Under the pieces are notes generated by a model. The model was not told the DNA's origin. It searched no databases and saw only the letters and a list, made by a program, of their open reading frames with translations. A program made the position numbers and the translations under genes. A stretch of DNA of 64,000 bases from Odocoileus virginianus (taxonomy: Eukaryota; Chordata; Mammalia; Artiodactyla; Cervidae). The stretch is taken from the NCBI RefSeq assembly GCF_023699985.2, contig NC_069686.1, positions 38,250,910 through 38,314,909 on the forward strand, in the 5' to 3' direction. Below, piece after piece: positions 11,754 to 26,000 of the stretch (position 1 is its first letter; each line of letters opens with the position of its first letter).

Positions 11754-12480
11754 CTAAGCTTCAACTTGATAATGTAAAAACAAGTATCTGTCACTTAAGT
11801 CTTGAAAATCATTGGAAAAATGTATGTGCAAGTAACAGAAATGATACCTGTGAAACAGCTACAACCCCATCAAAATAAGGCCTATTTTTCTATTCTACTT
11901 AAAAAACAAAACTTGTTATCAGCTTTTGATGAATTCTGAATTCGCCACATCTCCAGAAACTGTAGACAGGTTTTTGTTTTATATTATTTATAACATGTAT
12001 ATCACAAGGCAACTTCGTTTCATGCTTTACTTCAGTAAAATGGAAATAAAACTTTTTTTCTGAAATTGGCACTAAAGTTGTTTTGAGTTCTTAATAGCAA
12101 CGAGATACATCCAACTAAAAGCAGAATGAATACAGTCAAACTACATATCAAATCAGAATTATTTTCTTTATATCATCAGCAATGAGTAACTCCAGAGGTA
12201 GTATGGCAGAAACGAGCATGGATCCTACCAGGTCACAACCAACGAAGAAATTAAATTTATTTTTTCCTATGGTTTTGACTATAAATTGCTTTACATATTT
12301 AGGACCTGAATAAAAACCACTCTCAGCAGAAATCTTGGCCCATTAATTCAACTGACATATCAATTTACAACTTTCAGGACTGCAGATATAAAAATGTAAA
12401 GTATAAAATTATGTAGGTTGAAATGGTTTTAATCATATTCATTAAAAATATTTCCCAGTACTTACTTGACAAAACCCCCT
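11754..12480. other. Immediate EPC2 3' flank
   Basis: A/T-rich, repeat-free sequence between a CHR SINE and the proposed polyadenylation site. No gene seen. If a more distal site is used, part of it could be 3' UTR. Confidence 0.5.
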
Positions 12481-12505
12481 TGCAATATAATTCTAAACTT
12501 TTATT
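12481..12505 (-). terminator. EPC2: Candidate EPC2 polyadenylation signal and cleavage site
   Basis: On the minus strand AATAAA (12505-12500) is followed 19 nt later by a CA cleavage context at 12482-12481. A G/T-rich downstream element, AGGGGGTTTTGTC, follows immediately. This is a textbook arrangement, better than at the other AATAAA hexamers downstream of the stop. Use in vivo is not shown. Confidence 0.5.
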
Positions 12506-13971
12506 TATAAAATGAGGCTCACTTATGAGATTTCAATGAATGTTACACTGCAAATTACTTACATTCTGCAAAATATTTTAAGAACTTTTTCCTATCAAAG
12601 GTAGTTTATATTGGATTATCTGAAACCCAATAGTGCCCACAGATGAGCTTCTTATAGTTCTTTTCATTAATGCTTGGAAAGCACTGTGAAAATGAAAAGT
12701 GCTGTTAAGTGCTATCATCTCCCTTAAATTTTCATTTATACTGTGTGCACATTGTGAAATAAACACATATGCAGCATGTCCATGTTTGATATGTATTTTT
12801 ATTTCCCTGCAGTTTTCACTTATCAAGAACAAGTAACAGGGAAAGTTGTCTGAACTAGTGCATAAACAAACATTCTGAAACACCACTACACGTATCTAAT
12901 ATACAAGAACCGTATAAAAAAAGTCACTAAAACACTACACTATGAAGGTGTCCAACGCTTACAGTCAGACTTTTTCCAACCCGTTACTTGCCTTGTAGCC
13001 ACAGGAAAACTCTCCAAAATTGAAAAGACAATCTTGCCACAACCCTCCCCCCCTCCCAACACCTGGGATGGCTCGATATCTAGACTTCCAATAATTATTG
13101 CAATGATATAATGCAATACATACCTGGTAAAATATCCTTTATGTGGTGTGTTACAGTTTTAAAGCCAGTTAAAATATGCAGTCTTCGGATAAAATGTAAT
13201 CCTTGAAAAATTTTCATACCTGCACAGTTTAAATGTACTAGATGCATAATTTTTCCTAGTCCTTTTTTTCTGTGTAATCATTTTTTATAAACTGGTATTA
13301 TAAATAGAAATATACATTCAAAATATATGGAAAAGTGAGTTACTACATTAAATTTGCATGTATCGATCCATCCCTTTCCCCTGCACAGTAATAGAAAATA
13401 CTATTTTGCCTTGAACTTCATATTTGACAGTGAAATGCCACTAAAGTATTTACCAAAAAGTCCATCTAGTCAAATTGTGAAACAAAATGAACCAAGTGAA
13501 AACTTTACAGTTCCTTTAGAAAAAAATTACAAGAATTTCATTTCCTAGCTATGAATCTTTAACTTTTTAGACACAAAGTTGGATTTATTTTTACAAGATA
13601 CAAAATGTAAACATGGCAAAATAAATAGTTAAAACAAGTGATGCAGGATCCCATTTCATGCTCATGATCCCATTAAAGAATTATTTTTTAAAATCCATTC
13701 AGTTGCAAATTCAAGTGCAAAAGCATGATGATGAATATCTACTATTCAAGTAACAGAAATAATATTGATGATACAAATAAACTATTTTACAAGGTAGTGA
13801 TTTTCCCAATTTTACAAAATATACATCATATATCGATTTAACATCCGATATACTATAGTCCATTTAGGTCCATTGTTATGCTCTGTGATCCACAGAGTTT
13901 CGCCTTTTGCATTCAGCTGGAATATGAATGACTGCACACCATCAGCACAGGTCAAAGCCACATGTTTTAGG
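12481..13971 (-). other. EPC2: Probable EPC2 3' untranslated region
   Basis: This stretch runs from the TAA stop to the best polyadenylation signal found, about 1.49 kb. It is A/T-rich, free of young repeats, and contains a C-rich run (G-rich in the mRNA) at 13043-13057. Other AATAAA hexamers on the minus strand (13589-13584 and 12803-12798) could give shorter forms. The end position is inferred from sequence motifs only. Confidence 0.5.
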
Positions 13972-14044
13972 TTATGTCACTTCCATAGCTACTGTTGTCT
14001 CTGCTATTCCATTTAAACCCAATCTTTCTGGTTCATGGTTCTCT
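13972..14044 (-). CDS. EPC2: EPC2 terminal coding exon, residues ~784-807 and stop
   Basis: There are 73 coding nt after a TTATTATAG acceptor. The first base completes Arg, then ENHEPERLGLNGIAETTVAM and EVT, with TAA at 13974-13972. The extreme C-terminus TVAMEVT is a hallmark shared by EPC1 and EPC2. The exon continues downstream as 3' UTR. Confidence 0.97.
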
Positions 14045-17000
14045 CTATAATAAGGCAAAGAGTAAAATAAACATTAATACTCTCTAGAATATGATGTTTA
14101 TCATTTAGTAGTTACAGATGCGTTTTATATAATTACAACTAAACATACTGCACAAGAACATTTCCCATTTTTACAATTTCCATACAAGAATGAGGAAAGG
14201 TTTTCTTCAGTTAAGAAATTTATGAACTTGATTATAATTATTTACTTAGGAAAAATAGCAACTTAACACAGTATTTCAGTAGCAGTCAATGATAAATTAC
14301 TTATGAAACGTATCACAGGACAATTCAAGCTTTTTACAATAGACAGAGCATATGATGCTCATAAATAATAATCATTAGGAGCACAATATTGCTTAAATTA
14401 CTTTCCACTACAGTTTTACAGGTTTATGGTCATGTAGTTACTAATCCATGCAGATCAATTTTTTTGATTCACTGTTTGCATGCATTAGTGTCATAGAAAG
14501 AAAAAAACAATCTGAAATACGTTATCATAGATTTAGTTAATTCCAGGATATTCTCACTTCTGAAATATACACAGAATAATTTACTTTCCCTTTGGGTATA
14601 ATGTTAAAAAAAATACAAATTTGATTTGAAAACTAAAGCTCTGAAAGCTAACAATAACTCTAGCCTGCTAGACTGCCTAAACTACCAAGAAGAAATATAA
14701 GAGTAACTCAAGCTTCTAAAATAGCTGATGTATTTTTTCAGTTTAAGGTTCCCAAGTTGATGTGGACTATCCTCCCCCTTTTTTTTAAATAACAGTTCTG
14801 ATTGGCATTTAAACATTCTACTAGGGACCTTAAACAAATGATCTAAGTCACACAGCTTTAGACTAAGCAGATACTCAATATCTGTTGAAAAGCAAGTCAA
14901 TCAGTTGACAAGTATCTACGGCTTGAGCAGTAAAAGAAAAACAAGGAAGTCTTTTCCTCCCATAGGATCTGAGCCAGCAGAAAGAGACAGAATGATGCTT
15001 GAAATACACACACACACACAGGCACACACACCTGGCTATGCTGCTGATGGCACTGCTAGGAGTAACCTTTGGCACTCTGTCCATACTGGCAGCAACTGTG
15101 GCAAGTTTTAAGGCTGTTGGCGACGGTGCTGAAGTCCGTGTGTTGATATGCACATTGACTGGAGAAACAACACTGACGTTATTGAGGTGCACTGCGTTTG
15201 TCAGGCAGGAATTGTTCATGGGAAGTGTCTGAGGGCTGCTTGTGCACAATGCTGGGATTAAGTGGTTTGTAGTGGTGTGGCCAACTGTCCTTACAAGTTG
15301 TACAGCTGAAATCCCTGGGCTGGATGATAAAGCCATATTGGTGGAGTATAATGTTTTAGAGGTTCCTGAAGGAGAAGAAAAAAAAAATTTGTTCAATTCA
15401 CCTCATGAGACATTAATTAAACTCTTTAAAAGATTAGGAGTTTAAAAATAAAAAGAAATGCAAACATTGGTGATCTAATTAAATGTCCGAAGAGAGTTTC
15501 TAATCCATAACAACATATTCACCTTTACAACCCCAAAGATACCCTCTTTCTACTAGCCTGCATAAAACAGTTTTGCAAAGTATTCTGTTCCTTCATATAT
15601 GGAAACTCTATAACAGGACAGAGAGGCCCTCTTGGAGGCTGAGGGCAGGTGGAGATGAAAACTGGACTTCTATTACAATTTACACAGGCAAGAACATCAG
15701 TAAGGAAGGGCAATCACAATCATAGAACATAGAATCATGGAACAGCAAGTGGAAAACCCGAGGGTCTGAGCAGGTTAAAGGCTGACATGAAGAGTAAATC
15801 TTTGAGGACTCAGGGTAGTATGAAGGAGAAATAGTTTCACAGCAACACTGTATTTCACAAGGAGGAGTCACAGAAAGCAGGCCTGTGAGTGTGTAAGACT
15901 GAGAAGGTAAATCCAATTTCCAGCTTACTGACAGACCATCTGGACTATTAACATAGTTCTCCTTTTTATAAATGCACAAATGACTCAACAGTGATGGTTA
16001 GCAATTAGCTTGATGTGAGGCAAATGATAGTACGTAGAAAACTAGGCAGGGTGGACTGTTACACAGGTAGGTGTCAACTGGGCATGGGAGGACACAGGGA
16101 GCAGGCTTGCTGTGACTTTTAGAAACATCAAGCTATTCCACCACACATAGCCATAGAAATTATGGAGTCCTAACTGATTTCTTGTACAATGTTTCCCCTC
16201 TGGATTTGAAAATCAAGAACCATATCTCAAATCACTGAGTTGCAACTATGAGCTAGTAAGTATCACCTGAAACGACAGGCTTACCTGAAGGCTGGACAAC
16301 ACCGTTTATGTTGTTGTGGCCAGTGTTCTGTTCCTTGGCTGCCTCACTGCGACTTGGAACAGGTGCACTGACCACTGCAGATGCAGCAAAATGGGCGCTG
16401 GCTGAGTCAAGTGTTTTAGACATACAGTCAGAGGTGCTTGAGCCCTACAAAGCAAACAAAGTTAAACTCTCAACTTTTCAGATGTGAGTTCACAAACACG
16501 TAAAGAAGTGAGAAAACCCAAGAAGCTGTTGCCTTTTTCATTCTGAACAGTTACAAGTGTTTATGTTAAGAGATCTAGGACTTCACAGACTATTTTCATC
16601 TGTGAAATAAGAAAGTTACTAAAAACTGGGAAGCAACTATTTATGAGAAAGAGCTAGGGTAATAAACAATCCAAATCTTTATGTCCTATTCATTTTTCCA
16701 AGCCTTTAAAAATACTTGACAATCGTTAACATGTCTATGATTATATATCTTTTTCCCTTATATCTCTTCTGATTTTTGCTTTATATATCTTTATTTGTTG
16801 TTAAAGTGTCTAATGGTTTATGATGTCTATCTTCTCTGTGAATTGTACCTTTCATCATTAAAAAGATTCATCTTTGTTTCATTTAAAATAAATAAATAAA
16901 TTTTTAAAAATACTTGACGATCTAGATACTGTTGGCAAAATGAAATGACAGAGATGACTGACAGCCATTTTGGTCCCAATGTAAAAATGTATCTTAGCCT

Positions 17001-20000
17001 AACTTTTCAGTAGGCTGAAATTACCTGAGATTCATAAAAGGCAAACAAAGGCAAGTTTAATGGTCATGTTCCTTTTGATTCTGTATAAAACTAGGTCAGG
17101 GTTTAAACAACAGAAATTTATTCTCATACAGTTCTGGAGGCCAGAAGTCCAAAATGAGTCTCAAAGGTTCATCTCAAGGTGCTGGCAGGGCTTCTTTCTT
17201 TCACAATTATGTTGTTACTAGGTGTTTTATTTATACAGTCTTGTCTCTACTGTCAGTCATTTAACTGTGCCTAAGGAAAACTTCATCTAGGGGCAATTTT
17301 TTTTTCTTCAGGGAAATGAGTTTCAAATGGACAAAGGACTACATTGTCTGGATTTATTACACAAGCCAATTATCTCCCAGCTTATGGGGCATATTCAAAT
17401 GGCACAATACACAGCTTAGGAAGGGGTTGGGATGGTCATATCCTTGGAAAGAACATTTTGGGGGGAGTAGGGATGAGCATGATGGTTCTAAGAGTATATA
17501 ATTAATTCTATGAATTCTTAGTGAACTTTCTAAAAATATGTAGCAATTTCTTTCCTAAATTAAAAATACTATCTTTGGCTCTAGTGCTCCTCTCATGAAA
17601 CAGAAACTTGTCACTTAAAATTAGGTAAATTAACTGTAAAAGACACAGGTTTGATCTTCAAAACCAAGAGTAGCAATAACAAGGTTATCCGCTGTGACTT
17701 GACTAAAATTTTTTTTAAATGACATAATTATGAAAGAACAGACATAACCATGATTCAAAGACAGCTTTACCTGTGCTTTTGGATGTGTCTGTTGCGAGGA
17801 ATGCTGAGATTGCTGTTTCTGCTGAAGCTGAGCAAGCTGCTGCCTTTGCATTTGAACTAACTGCTGTTGATGAGTCTGAAACTGCTCTTCCGTGATGCCC
17901 CCTGACACTGGCAAAGGACATTGATTTTAGAAATATGCATGTTTTAAAGTACTTTTAACAAGTAGAATACAATCTGAAGCTACTCCACAATTAAGATGAA
18001 AAGCAATTTCAAATCACAATATATATTATACATCAGCCACGAACAACAGGGTAAAAATGATACACCCTTCAGCCAAAGTAGCTTATACTAATATCTAGGA
18101 CCTTCTAATAATACGTTTAAAAAGTTGCTATTTGTAGTTTTTACTGTATAATACAGCTCTAATTTGAGGATTCTTCCATTTATTGAGACTTAAACCACAT
18201 GTTAAGCCAATAGATGCCTGAAGTAAGTACTATCTATAAAAACATGGACTAGAAATATGTTAGAAAATCAAAGATACACTGCATCCTCAGATGTAATCAA
18301 TTATGCTATTACCAACTGTGTTAAGTTACTAAATGTCAAAAATAAGACATTTAAAACTTTTATTTAAAAAATTACTTTAAAAAAAGTTATCAAGTTATAA
18401 TAAGAAACACTTTTCCCAAAGAAATGTAAACAAACTTTCACTCACTGATATTTAAGTACATCACTGATAAACTTATTTCAGAGGACACAGAGCTATCTCC
18501 ATAGAAGTCAGTATATTATTAGAGCCACAAAACATTTAAATCACATCAGAATACATGTACTACCAGAGCCATTTTACTCTATTTTTCTTTATTGTTTTCT
18601 TTCCTTTCTCCTAGCTATTTCACTCAATCACCAAGTATTTACTATCTATGATGAAAAGTGCTGAATTAAGAGTTAAGAATGCATACAGAGAAAAAAAATA
18701 AATTTAAAAGAAGGTCCCTGCTATAAAGTCCTACAATGTAGTTGGGAAGAAAAGATACACATAAAGAATTCTCTACTAATATAAGTCAACCTTTAAAAGT
18801 AATTTAGCTAACTTAATCAATATGACTTGAAGGAGTTTAGATAGGAGACTATACCTTCAGCTAATGTTACTTAACGAGAAATCCCCACCAAAGTTTTCCA
18901 TTTAGCAGAATCACAAATGGGAAATTTTATATATATGTACACACACACACACACACACACACACACGATGGCAAATTAGACATAACAAGTTGTGCAAAAT
19001 ACAGCTTATTTTCTAAGAAGGAATTAAGCCCCAGAGATGGACAAAGCTTTAGATAGGCCTTCATTTCTGTTACACAATGTTATCATTAGAATTAGTACTG
19101 GACTGTCATGGAGAAACAGTTCTTAGATAGACAGCAATTTTATTTTTAGAAGATGGGCCTAGGATAGTGCTCATTCTAAAATTTCACTATTACCTGTATT
19201 TTTGAAGTACACATTAGTTATCTTACTGAATTACCAACAAAATCAAATGTCCTTCTTTGCACATGTTAAGTTCACTGCAAGTATTCTATTTTTAAATAAA
19301 AAATAATAACTTAAATTCTAAATTTAAAATCTTCAAAATCAAATGAAAATGTGAAGTGTTCATTAATTTCCAGCTCTATGAGAACCTTGGGAAAGAGATT
19401 AAAAATAGTTTATTAGATACAAAGGCAGGAAGGAAAACCTTAAGTCCAAATAAATCTCTTTCAGTCTTATGTGTATAAACCAGTGTACCAATCCAGAAAA
19501 AGTGGACTTGTAATCTAGTGTTAGTATACTCTACTCTCAAATTCAGCCTGATGTTTGTCCAGAGCTTAGGTTTATGTTGTGATGAAAAGGTGAGAAATCC
19601 ATAGCACTGAATTTTAAGTGAGGAATAAAACCAAACAGGATACACTTTTAGCAGCTATTTAAAAATTCAGAAAGAAATGAGGATAATGAGAATTTTTTCA
19701 TTTTTCAAAATCTTTTAAGTCAGATAATCATAAAATCTTACTAATCAAAAAAAAAATATATATATATATATATAAAAATTACTAGAAAGAACAAATTGTA
19801 TTCTTTTAGCAACAAAATTAGTTTTGGTTAGTAGTTACTAACTAACAAAACATTGCCAACTAGAGGTATTCTAGTTGTTCTTATGAAAAGATGATCATTT
19901 ATGTAGATATCAAAAAGGGATGCTAATAAAATTTCCTGGTTTGGGCAGGGATATGTCTACTTACCGCCCTGACTTGTTGAAGCCATTAATTTGTTCAAGA

Positions 20001-23000
20001 ACTCCATCCTTTTCATCATAGAAAATGCATAAAATCCCAACCAAGACTTCACTGAAATCACTCAAATTAACGGACAAGTGTGCCCAACTTCTTAAAAACT
20101 CAGGCTGGCTTTGATACCGAAATTCTCATTCCTGATTCTGCTACTGGTTGAAAACCACTGATGGTAAAACTTAATTCAAAAATATGGATATGCTTAAAAT
20201 ATTAAATTCATTTTTTTCTTCTTCCTTTTTACCTCAAATTCAGCATGTTAGATTCATTCTTAACATCCAGTTTGTTGTTGTTTTTAAATACAATAAGGTG
20301 TTTTGTGCTTGAAAAATGCTTATGTTTCCCATTCAGAATTTTCTAGAGCATTAAACACTCTTCAGACAAAAACAGCAATCATGACACAGAATTGGAACAC
20401 ATACAGAACCCCCTCCCTAACTGACCTCTTTCATTTCGTAAAGATGAATGAAAGTGGTAAGAAATGTAGTACTGTTTTAATGGCACAGTCATAGTACTGA
20501 GCAAAAGGAAAGCATCTCCACTGATTATTTTTCCTTTATTATTTTTCCATAAGAAATTTATTTCTTGTAGTGACTTTGAGTTATCAAGAGATAAGCATTA
20601 AAATACACCAGGAAAATGTCACACTTACAGTGTGAAGATAACTCTTTAGGAATGAGACATAGCATGGGGGCCCAAGTTTGGAATGGTGGTAGTGACATAA
20701 AGAAGTGGGAATCTATGAGAAAAGAAACCATATCTGTTTCTCTTGCTTAGGGTCAAGTTCTTTCTACTAGTTGCTATCAAAAGTTGCTAGCTTAAAAGTA
20801 AATTTCATGCTGGTCATAAATCTACCCTATCCAACATGTCCAAGTCCTGTCAGTTTAAAAGTAACTGACAATCTTGTAAATTGATACAGTTACTATGCAA
20901 AACAGTACAGAGATTTCTTTAAAAAACTAGGAGTAAAACCACCATATCACCCAGCAATCTCATTACAAGGCATATACCCTGAGGAAAGACACATGTAACC
21001 CAATGTTCATTGCAGCTCTATTTATAATAGCTAGGACATGGAAGCAACTTAGATGTCCATCAACAGATGAATGGATAAAAAAGCTGCGGTACATATATAC
21101 AACGGAATATTACTCAGCCATAAAAAGGAACACATTTGAGTCAGTCCTAATGAGGTGGATGAACCAAGAGCCTATTATACAGAGTGAAGTAAGTCAGAAA
21201 GAGAAAAACAATTATCGTATACTAACACATATATATGGAATCTACAAAGATGGTACTGATGAACCTATTTTCAGAGCAGCAGTGGAGACACAGACACTGA
21301 GAACAGACTCATGGACACAGCTGGCAGGGGAAAGAGAGGATGGGAAGGATGCAGAGAGTAACATGGAAACATATACTACCATACGTAAAATTGACAGCCA
21401 ATGGGAATTTGTTGTATGACTCGGGGAACTCAAACCAGGGCTCAGTAACAACCTAGAAGGGTGAGATGGGGAGGCAGGTGGGAGGGATGTTCAAGTGGGA
21501 AGCAACATGGGTAAACCTATGACTGATCCATGTTGATGTTTGGCAGAAACCAATGCAATACTGTAAAGCAATTAGCCTTCAATTAAAAATAAATAAATTT
21601 TTTAAAAAAGTAACTACAATCTGATTGTTTTTTGAAGGCAAAAGGCAGGAAATGTTCCCTTCCCTAAGAGGTCTTGCAAATCTCCCTGGGTAACATATTA
21701 TAGAATTTTCCCTTTGACATATGCAAATTGTCATTCTGTATATTAGTAACATACTTGCATTTCTAATATTTTAAGCATATAACTGACAGTCTGTTTTTTT
21801 ACTAAAGCCTCTAACCTTTCTGGCTGTCTTTCTACCTGCCTTGGGTTTATCAGTCTGCTTTCATTCCTCAGATGAATCCATGTAGCTTTTCACAGAATAC
21901 TCTGTTGATTCTGTTTTCAAAAATTGCAGGCATCCCTCATTTTGTTCTTTATCTTTCAGTCATGTGGTTCCTACAAGGTGCTCTGCTAGCCTGATCCCTT
22001 ATCACCTTTCCCTCTCATAATTTGACAGTGCTCCAACACAAACATACTCTAGGTATCTCCACTAGATTTTACACTGGTGTATCGATAAAGCTTTACATCA
22101 CTGCTTTTTGAACTTGGGCCCAGAGAAAACATTCTTGAGTATGTGTGAAATCTTTACAAGTATTTGTCAACTTTTCACTGTTGTTTCATTGATGAACTAA
22201 TAAAAAGAAACACTGAATAGCAATACATTCTGGATTTTCTAGATGACCACCCCACAACTGAGTATAAACATGATTTTTGTGCTTGTATCTGCTACCTTTG
22301 AAAAAATAACCTTTTAACTTTTAATGCAGTGTTCTTCTAAAATTAGGATAAAGTGATTCTTGGGAAGCTATGAATATTTTAGAATACTAGCCTAGACCAA
22401 GTTTTTGCAGCTTAATGAAGAACATCTAATGTGATAGTAAAAATAATCTAAAAGTCAAAATGATTATTTGGCACTTCATCATCTACCAGGTAGGTCTGTT
22501 ATAATACGTTTTAATACATACCTTGTTGAAGCAATGCTGATTATATGCAATGTCTGTTTGCTTTAAAAGCTGGATCTGGGGTTACATGGAGGAGGAGGAG
22601 GAGATCCTATTTTAATCCTTCTAGGTAATAGCAAGCAACCAGGTAAAGTTGACAAAAAACCACTGGACCTACTCTAAGGACAAATCTTCTGATCTACAAA
22701 AGCCAACAATATAATCCAGGACTATTCACATCCTCTAATGTAACTAATGAGAAAACTGCAAAACTGTGGGGATACTAACCAGGGTGAAGATGAGAGGTGA
22801 GACAGGAAGAGAGAGGGTGAAAGGGGTGGGGAATGAGGAACAAATGAAATGTGAAGATAAAGCAGACTAAAGATCCATTTAAACTTCTGAAACCCAAGCT
22901 AACAGTTATAATTGAAATTTCAGTATGATTTCCTTTAGCAGTCAAACTAAAATCTTTCAAACTCCTGAAGTCTAAATCCATTTCTCACCTTTGGAAGTGA

Positions 23001-26000
23001 CTTTAACTTAAAAAATAAGTTCTTGTGAGTACCTCAGTGAGTGTTAAAACATAGTTTTCCTTTTTAAAAACTTTTATGCTTGCAAACATTTTATACCATT
23101 TTCAGAAAGATTGAGAAGACAATGCAACCATGCACTAGTCTAACCCAAGATTAAACATAAATTGCCCTTTGAGTCTGAACAAGCAATACTACTTTTAGAT
23201 GTGAAATATATTTTCTTAAGGTTGGGATTTAAGAATAGTATCTCAAAAGAATAAATACTGCAGTTTCAAATGACTGAAAACTTTATCATCTATTTATTTA
23301 AATAATATATTTGCTTATCATAAGCTCCCTGAAGGTAAGGATTATTGTCTCCTAAAATTCTGCAACTTCCAAACACTTAACACAGTGGCTTGCATATGTT
23401 AGATCCTAAATAATTATGTATTAAAAATAATTTTCCTTGGTTATCCACTTTCTTTATTTAGCACATCCATCTTTCCTTTCCTATTCTTTGAGAATAGGCT
23501 TTCAATTAAGATAACATACTTTTATTTAATAATTAACTAAATGAAGCCTTCAGTTTTAGTTCTTACTAGTACCTAGGACACACAATTCTATTTGTTTCCC
23601 TTTAAGTCCATTTAGTATGGTACCGAAAATAATAATTAGAATACATTCAGGACACAGCAACTATGACTTGAAAAACATTAACTGGGTTATTAACAACATA
23701 AAAGTAAGAAAATTTTCTGTAAATGGCTCTCAAGTTCAAGGTTGTTGTTTAAGAACTAAGAACTTGTGATAGAAATAAATACTACAAGTGTCAGGTGTAT
23801 GAGGTTTCTATTTCTGACCAAACCCTTTATTTGCTGTGAATTTCCCAGCTGTGGAACAGAAAATTCAGTATCTGATACTCTCTGCCAAGTAAAAACATGG
23901 TTCTGTATCAGTCCTGTTACTCTTAAAGACACGCACGTTCTCCTGACCAAGTCCACTAACAAGCAGAAAGCACAAGTGTTACAGACACACCGATTAAAAG
24001 AAACCAAATGTATGAGGATTCAATTCTTTTGCATATGTCCATCAAATGGAGAAGGAAATGGCAACCCACTCCAGTATTCTTGCCTGGAGAATCCCATGGA
24101 CAGAGGAGCCTGGTGGGCTACTGTTCATGGGGTCACAAAGAGTCAGACATGACTGACTAAGCACATCACATATAAAAATGTAAACTTTAAGAAATTCCTT
24201 AAATTCCTTTTAGGTAGAAAAGGAATTTCTATCAATATTTACTGAACTGTAACTGAATCCAATTTAAGTGATCTATCCAGAATGGAGAAACTATGTAATG
24301 AATATAACTGGTAAGAGGCATACTTAAAACTGCCATGGGCAAATTCCCTGGTGGTCCAATAGCTAGGATTCTACACTTTCACTGCCGTGAGCCCAGGTTT
24401 GATTCCTTGTTGAGAAAATAAGATCCTGCAGGCCCCGTGAGGTGGCCCAAACAAACAAATAACTGCTACAGCTTTTCAGTTGTTTACACAACTGGTGTTA
24501 AAAATACATTTCATTATGAATTTATATACGATGCCTAATACTTTGAAACAAAAGAAATTTGTTAAAAACAAACCACCTTGTGACTTCAATGACCTTAGAG
24601 GGTCATAGTTAGCAGAGAAAAAACATGAACAAAATTCTTTTAATAACAAATAATGGAATGGTACTAAGTTGAGACACAATACCATTACATAAAAAACATA
24701 AACATAAGAAAGGAAAAATGGCATAGACCAAAACCACTATTTTTTTCTGATGACAGGGGAAAGGTAAAAATAGAAATAATTTTATTATCTATGATAATAG
24801 CATCACATATATGTGATTTAAATTCCCTGAGAAGTGTATGCAAGCCTAAAATAATATTCAAATGCTTACTTTACACTGATACATGGTAGTGTCATAAAAT
24901 TCTAGAGCTGACTGTATGGACTAATTACATTCTGAATCCATACATGCTGAGTAGTGATGATACAGTAACAAGAAACATATACATTTTCTGGAAGAGTCAA
25001 GTCAAATAGATCGGAAGTGTTTCAGGAAAGTAGAGTAGAAAGCTGCAAATGTGTGGCCATATTCAAGTTGAGGAGGAACATTTAAAATCAATCTTTTGTT
25101 ATGGTATTCATTCGTAGAGAAAAAATTCAAACTATGGTCAAATCTAGTTATAAATGCTATGGTTGATATGTTTTTAAACTCTCTTTCTGGCAAAATTATT
25201 GTTGAGTAACTTTTGGTACAGGAGTTTCAGATATATAATTTGAATAATGTCTTAGAGTTGGCTGAAGAAGGATGTAACCTAATATTCGTCAGTTCAGTTC
25301 AGTCGCTCAGTCGTGTCTGACTCTTTGCAACCCCATGACTGCAGCATGCCAGGCCTCCCTGTCCATCACCAAAATCTGGAGTTTACCCAAACTCATGTCC
25401 ATTGAGTCAGTGATGTCATCCAGCCATCTCATCCTCTGTCATCCCCTTCTCCTCCCACCTTCAATCTTTCCCAGCATCAGGGTCTTTTCAGATGAGTCAG
25501 TTCTTTGCATCAGGTGGACAAAGTATTGGAGTTTTCAGCTTCAACATCAGTCCTTCCAATGAACACACAGGACTGATCTCTTTTAGGATGGACTGGTTGG
25601 ATCTCCTTGCAGTCCAAGGGACTCTCAAGAGTCTTCACCAATACCACAGTTCAAAAGGATCAATTCTTTGGTGCTCAGTTTTCTTGATAGCCAACTCTCA
25701 CAACCATACGTGACTACTGGAAAAACCATAGCCTTGACTAGATGGACCTTTGTTGGCAAAGTAATGTCTCTGCTTTTTAACATGCTGTCTAGGTTGGTCA
25801 TAACTTTCCTTCCAAGGAATAAGTGTCTTTTAATTTCATGGCTGCGGTCACCATTCGCAGTGATTTTGGAGCCCCCAAAAATAAAGTCTGCTGGTTTCCA
25901 CTCTTTCCCCTTCTATTTGCCGTGAAATGATGGGACCGGATGCCATGATCTTAAGTTTTCATAATGTTGAGCTTTAAGCCAACTTTTTTACTCTCCTCTT

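Noticed and set aside
1..12480. A second host gene downstream of EPC2
   Set aside because: No exon-like conserved frame with splice sites was found. All frames are short or lie in repeats.
17771..17907. Expandable polyglutamine (CAG) tract
   Set aside because: The Gln codons are interrupted by Leu, Val, Met, Arg, Lys and Ser. No pure trinucleotide run is present.
21003..21419. A host protein of 138 residues
   Set aside because: It is the C-terminal end of L1 ORF2 inside an L1 with target-site duplications.
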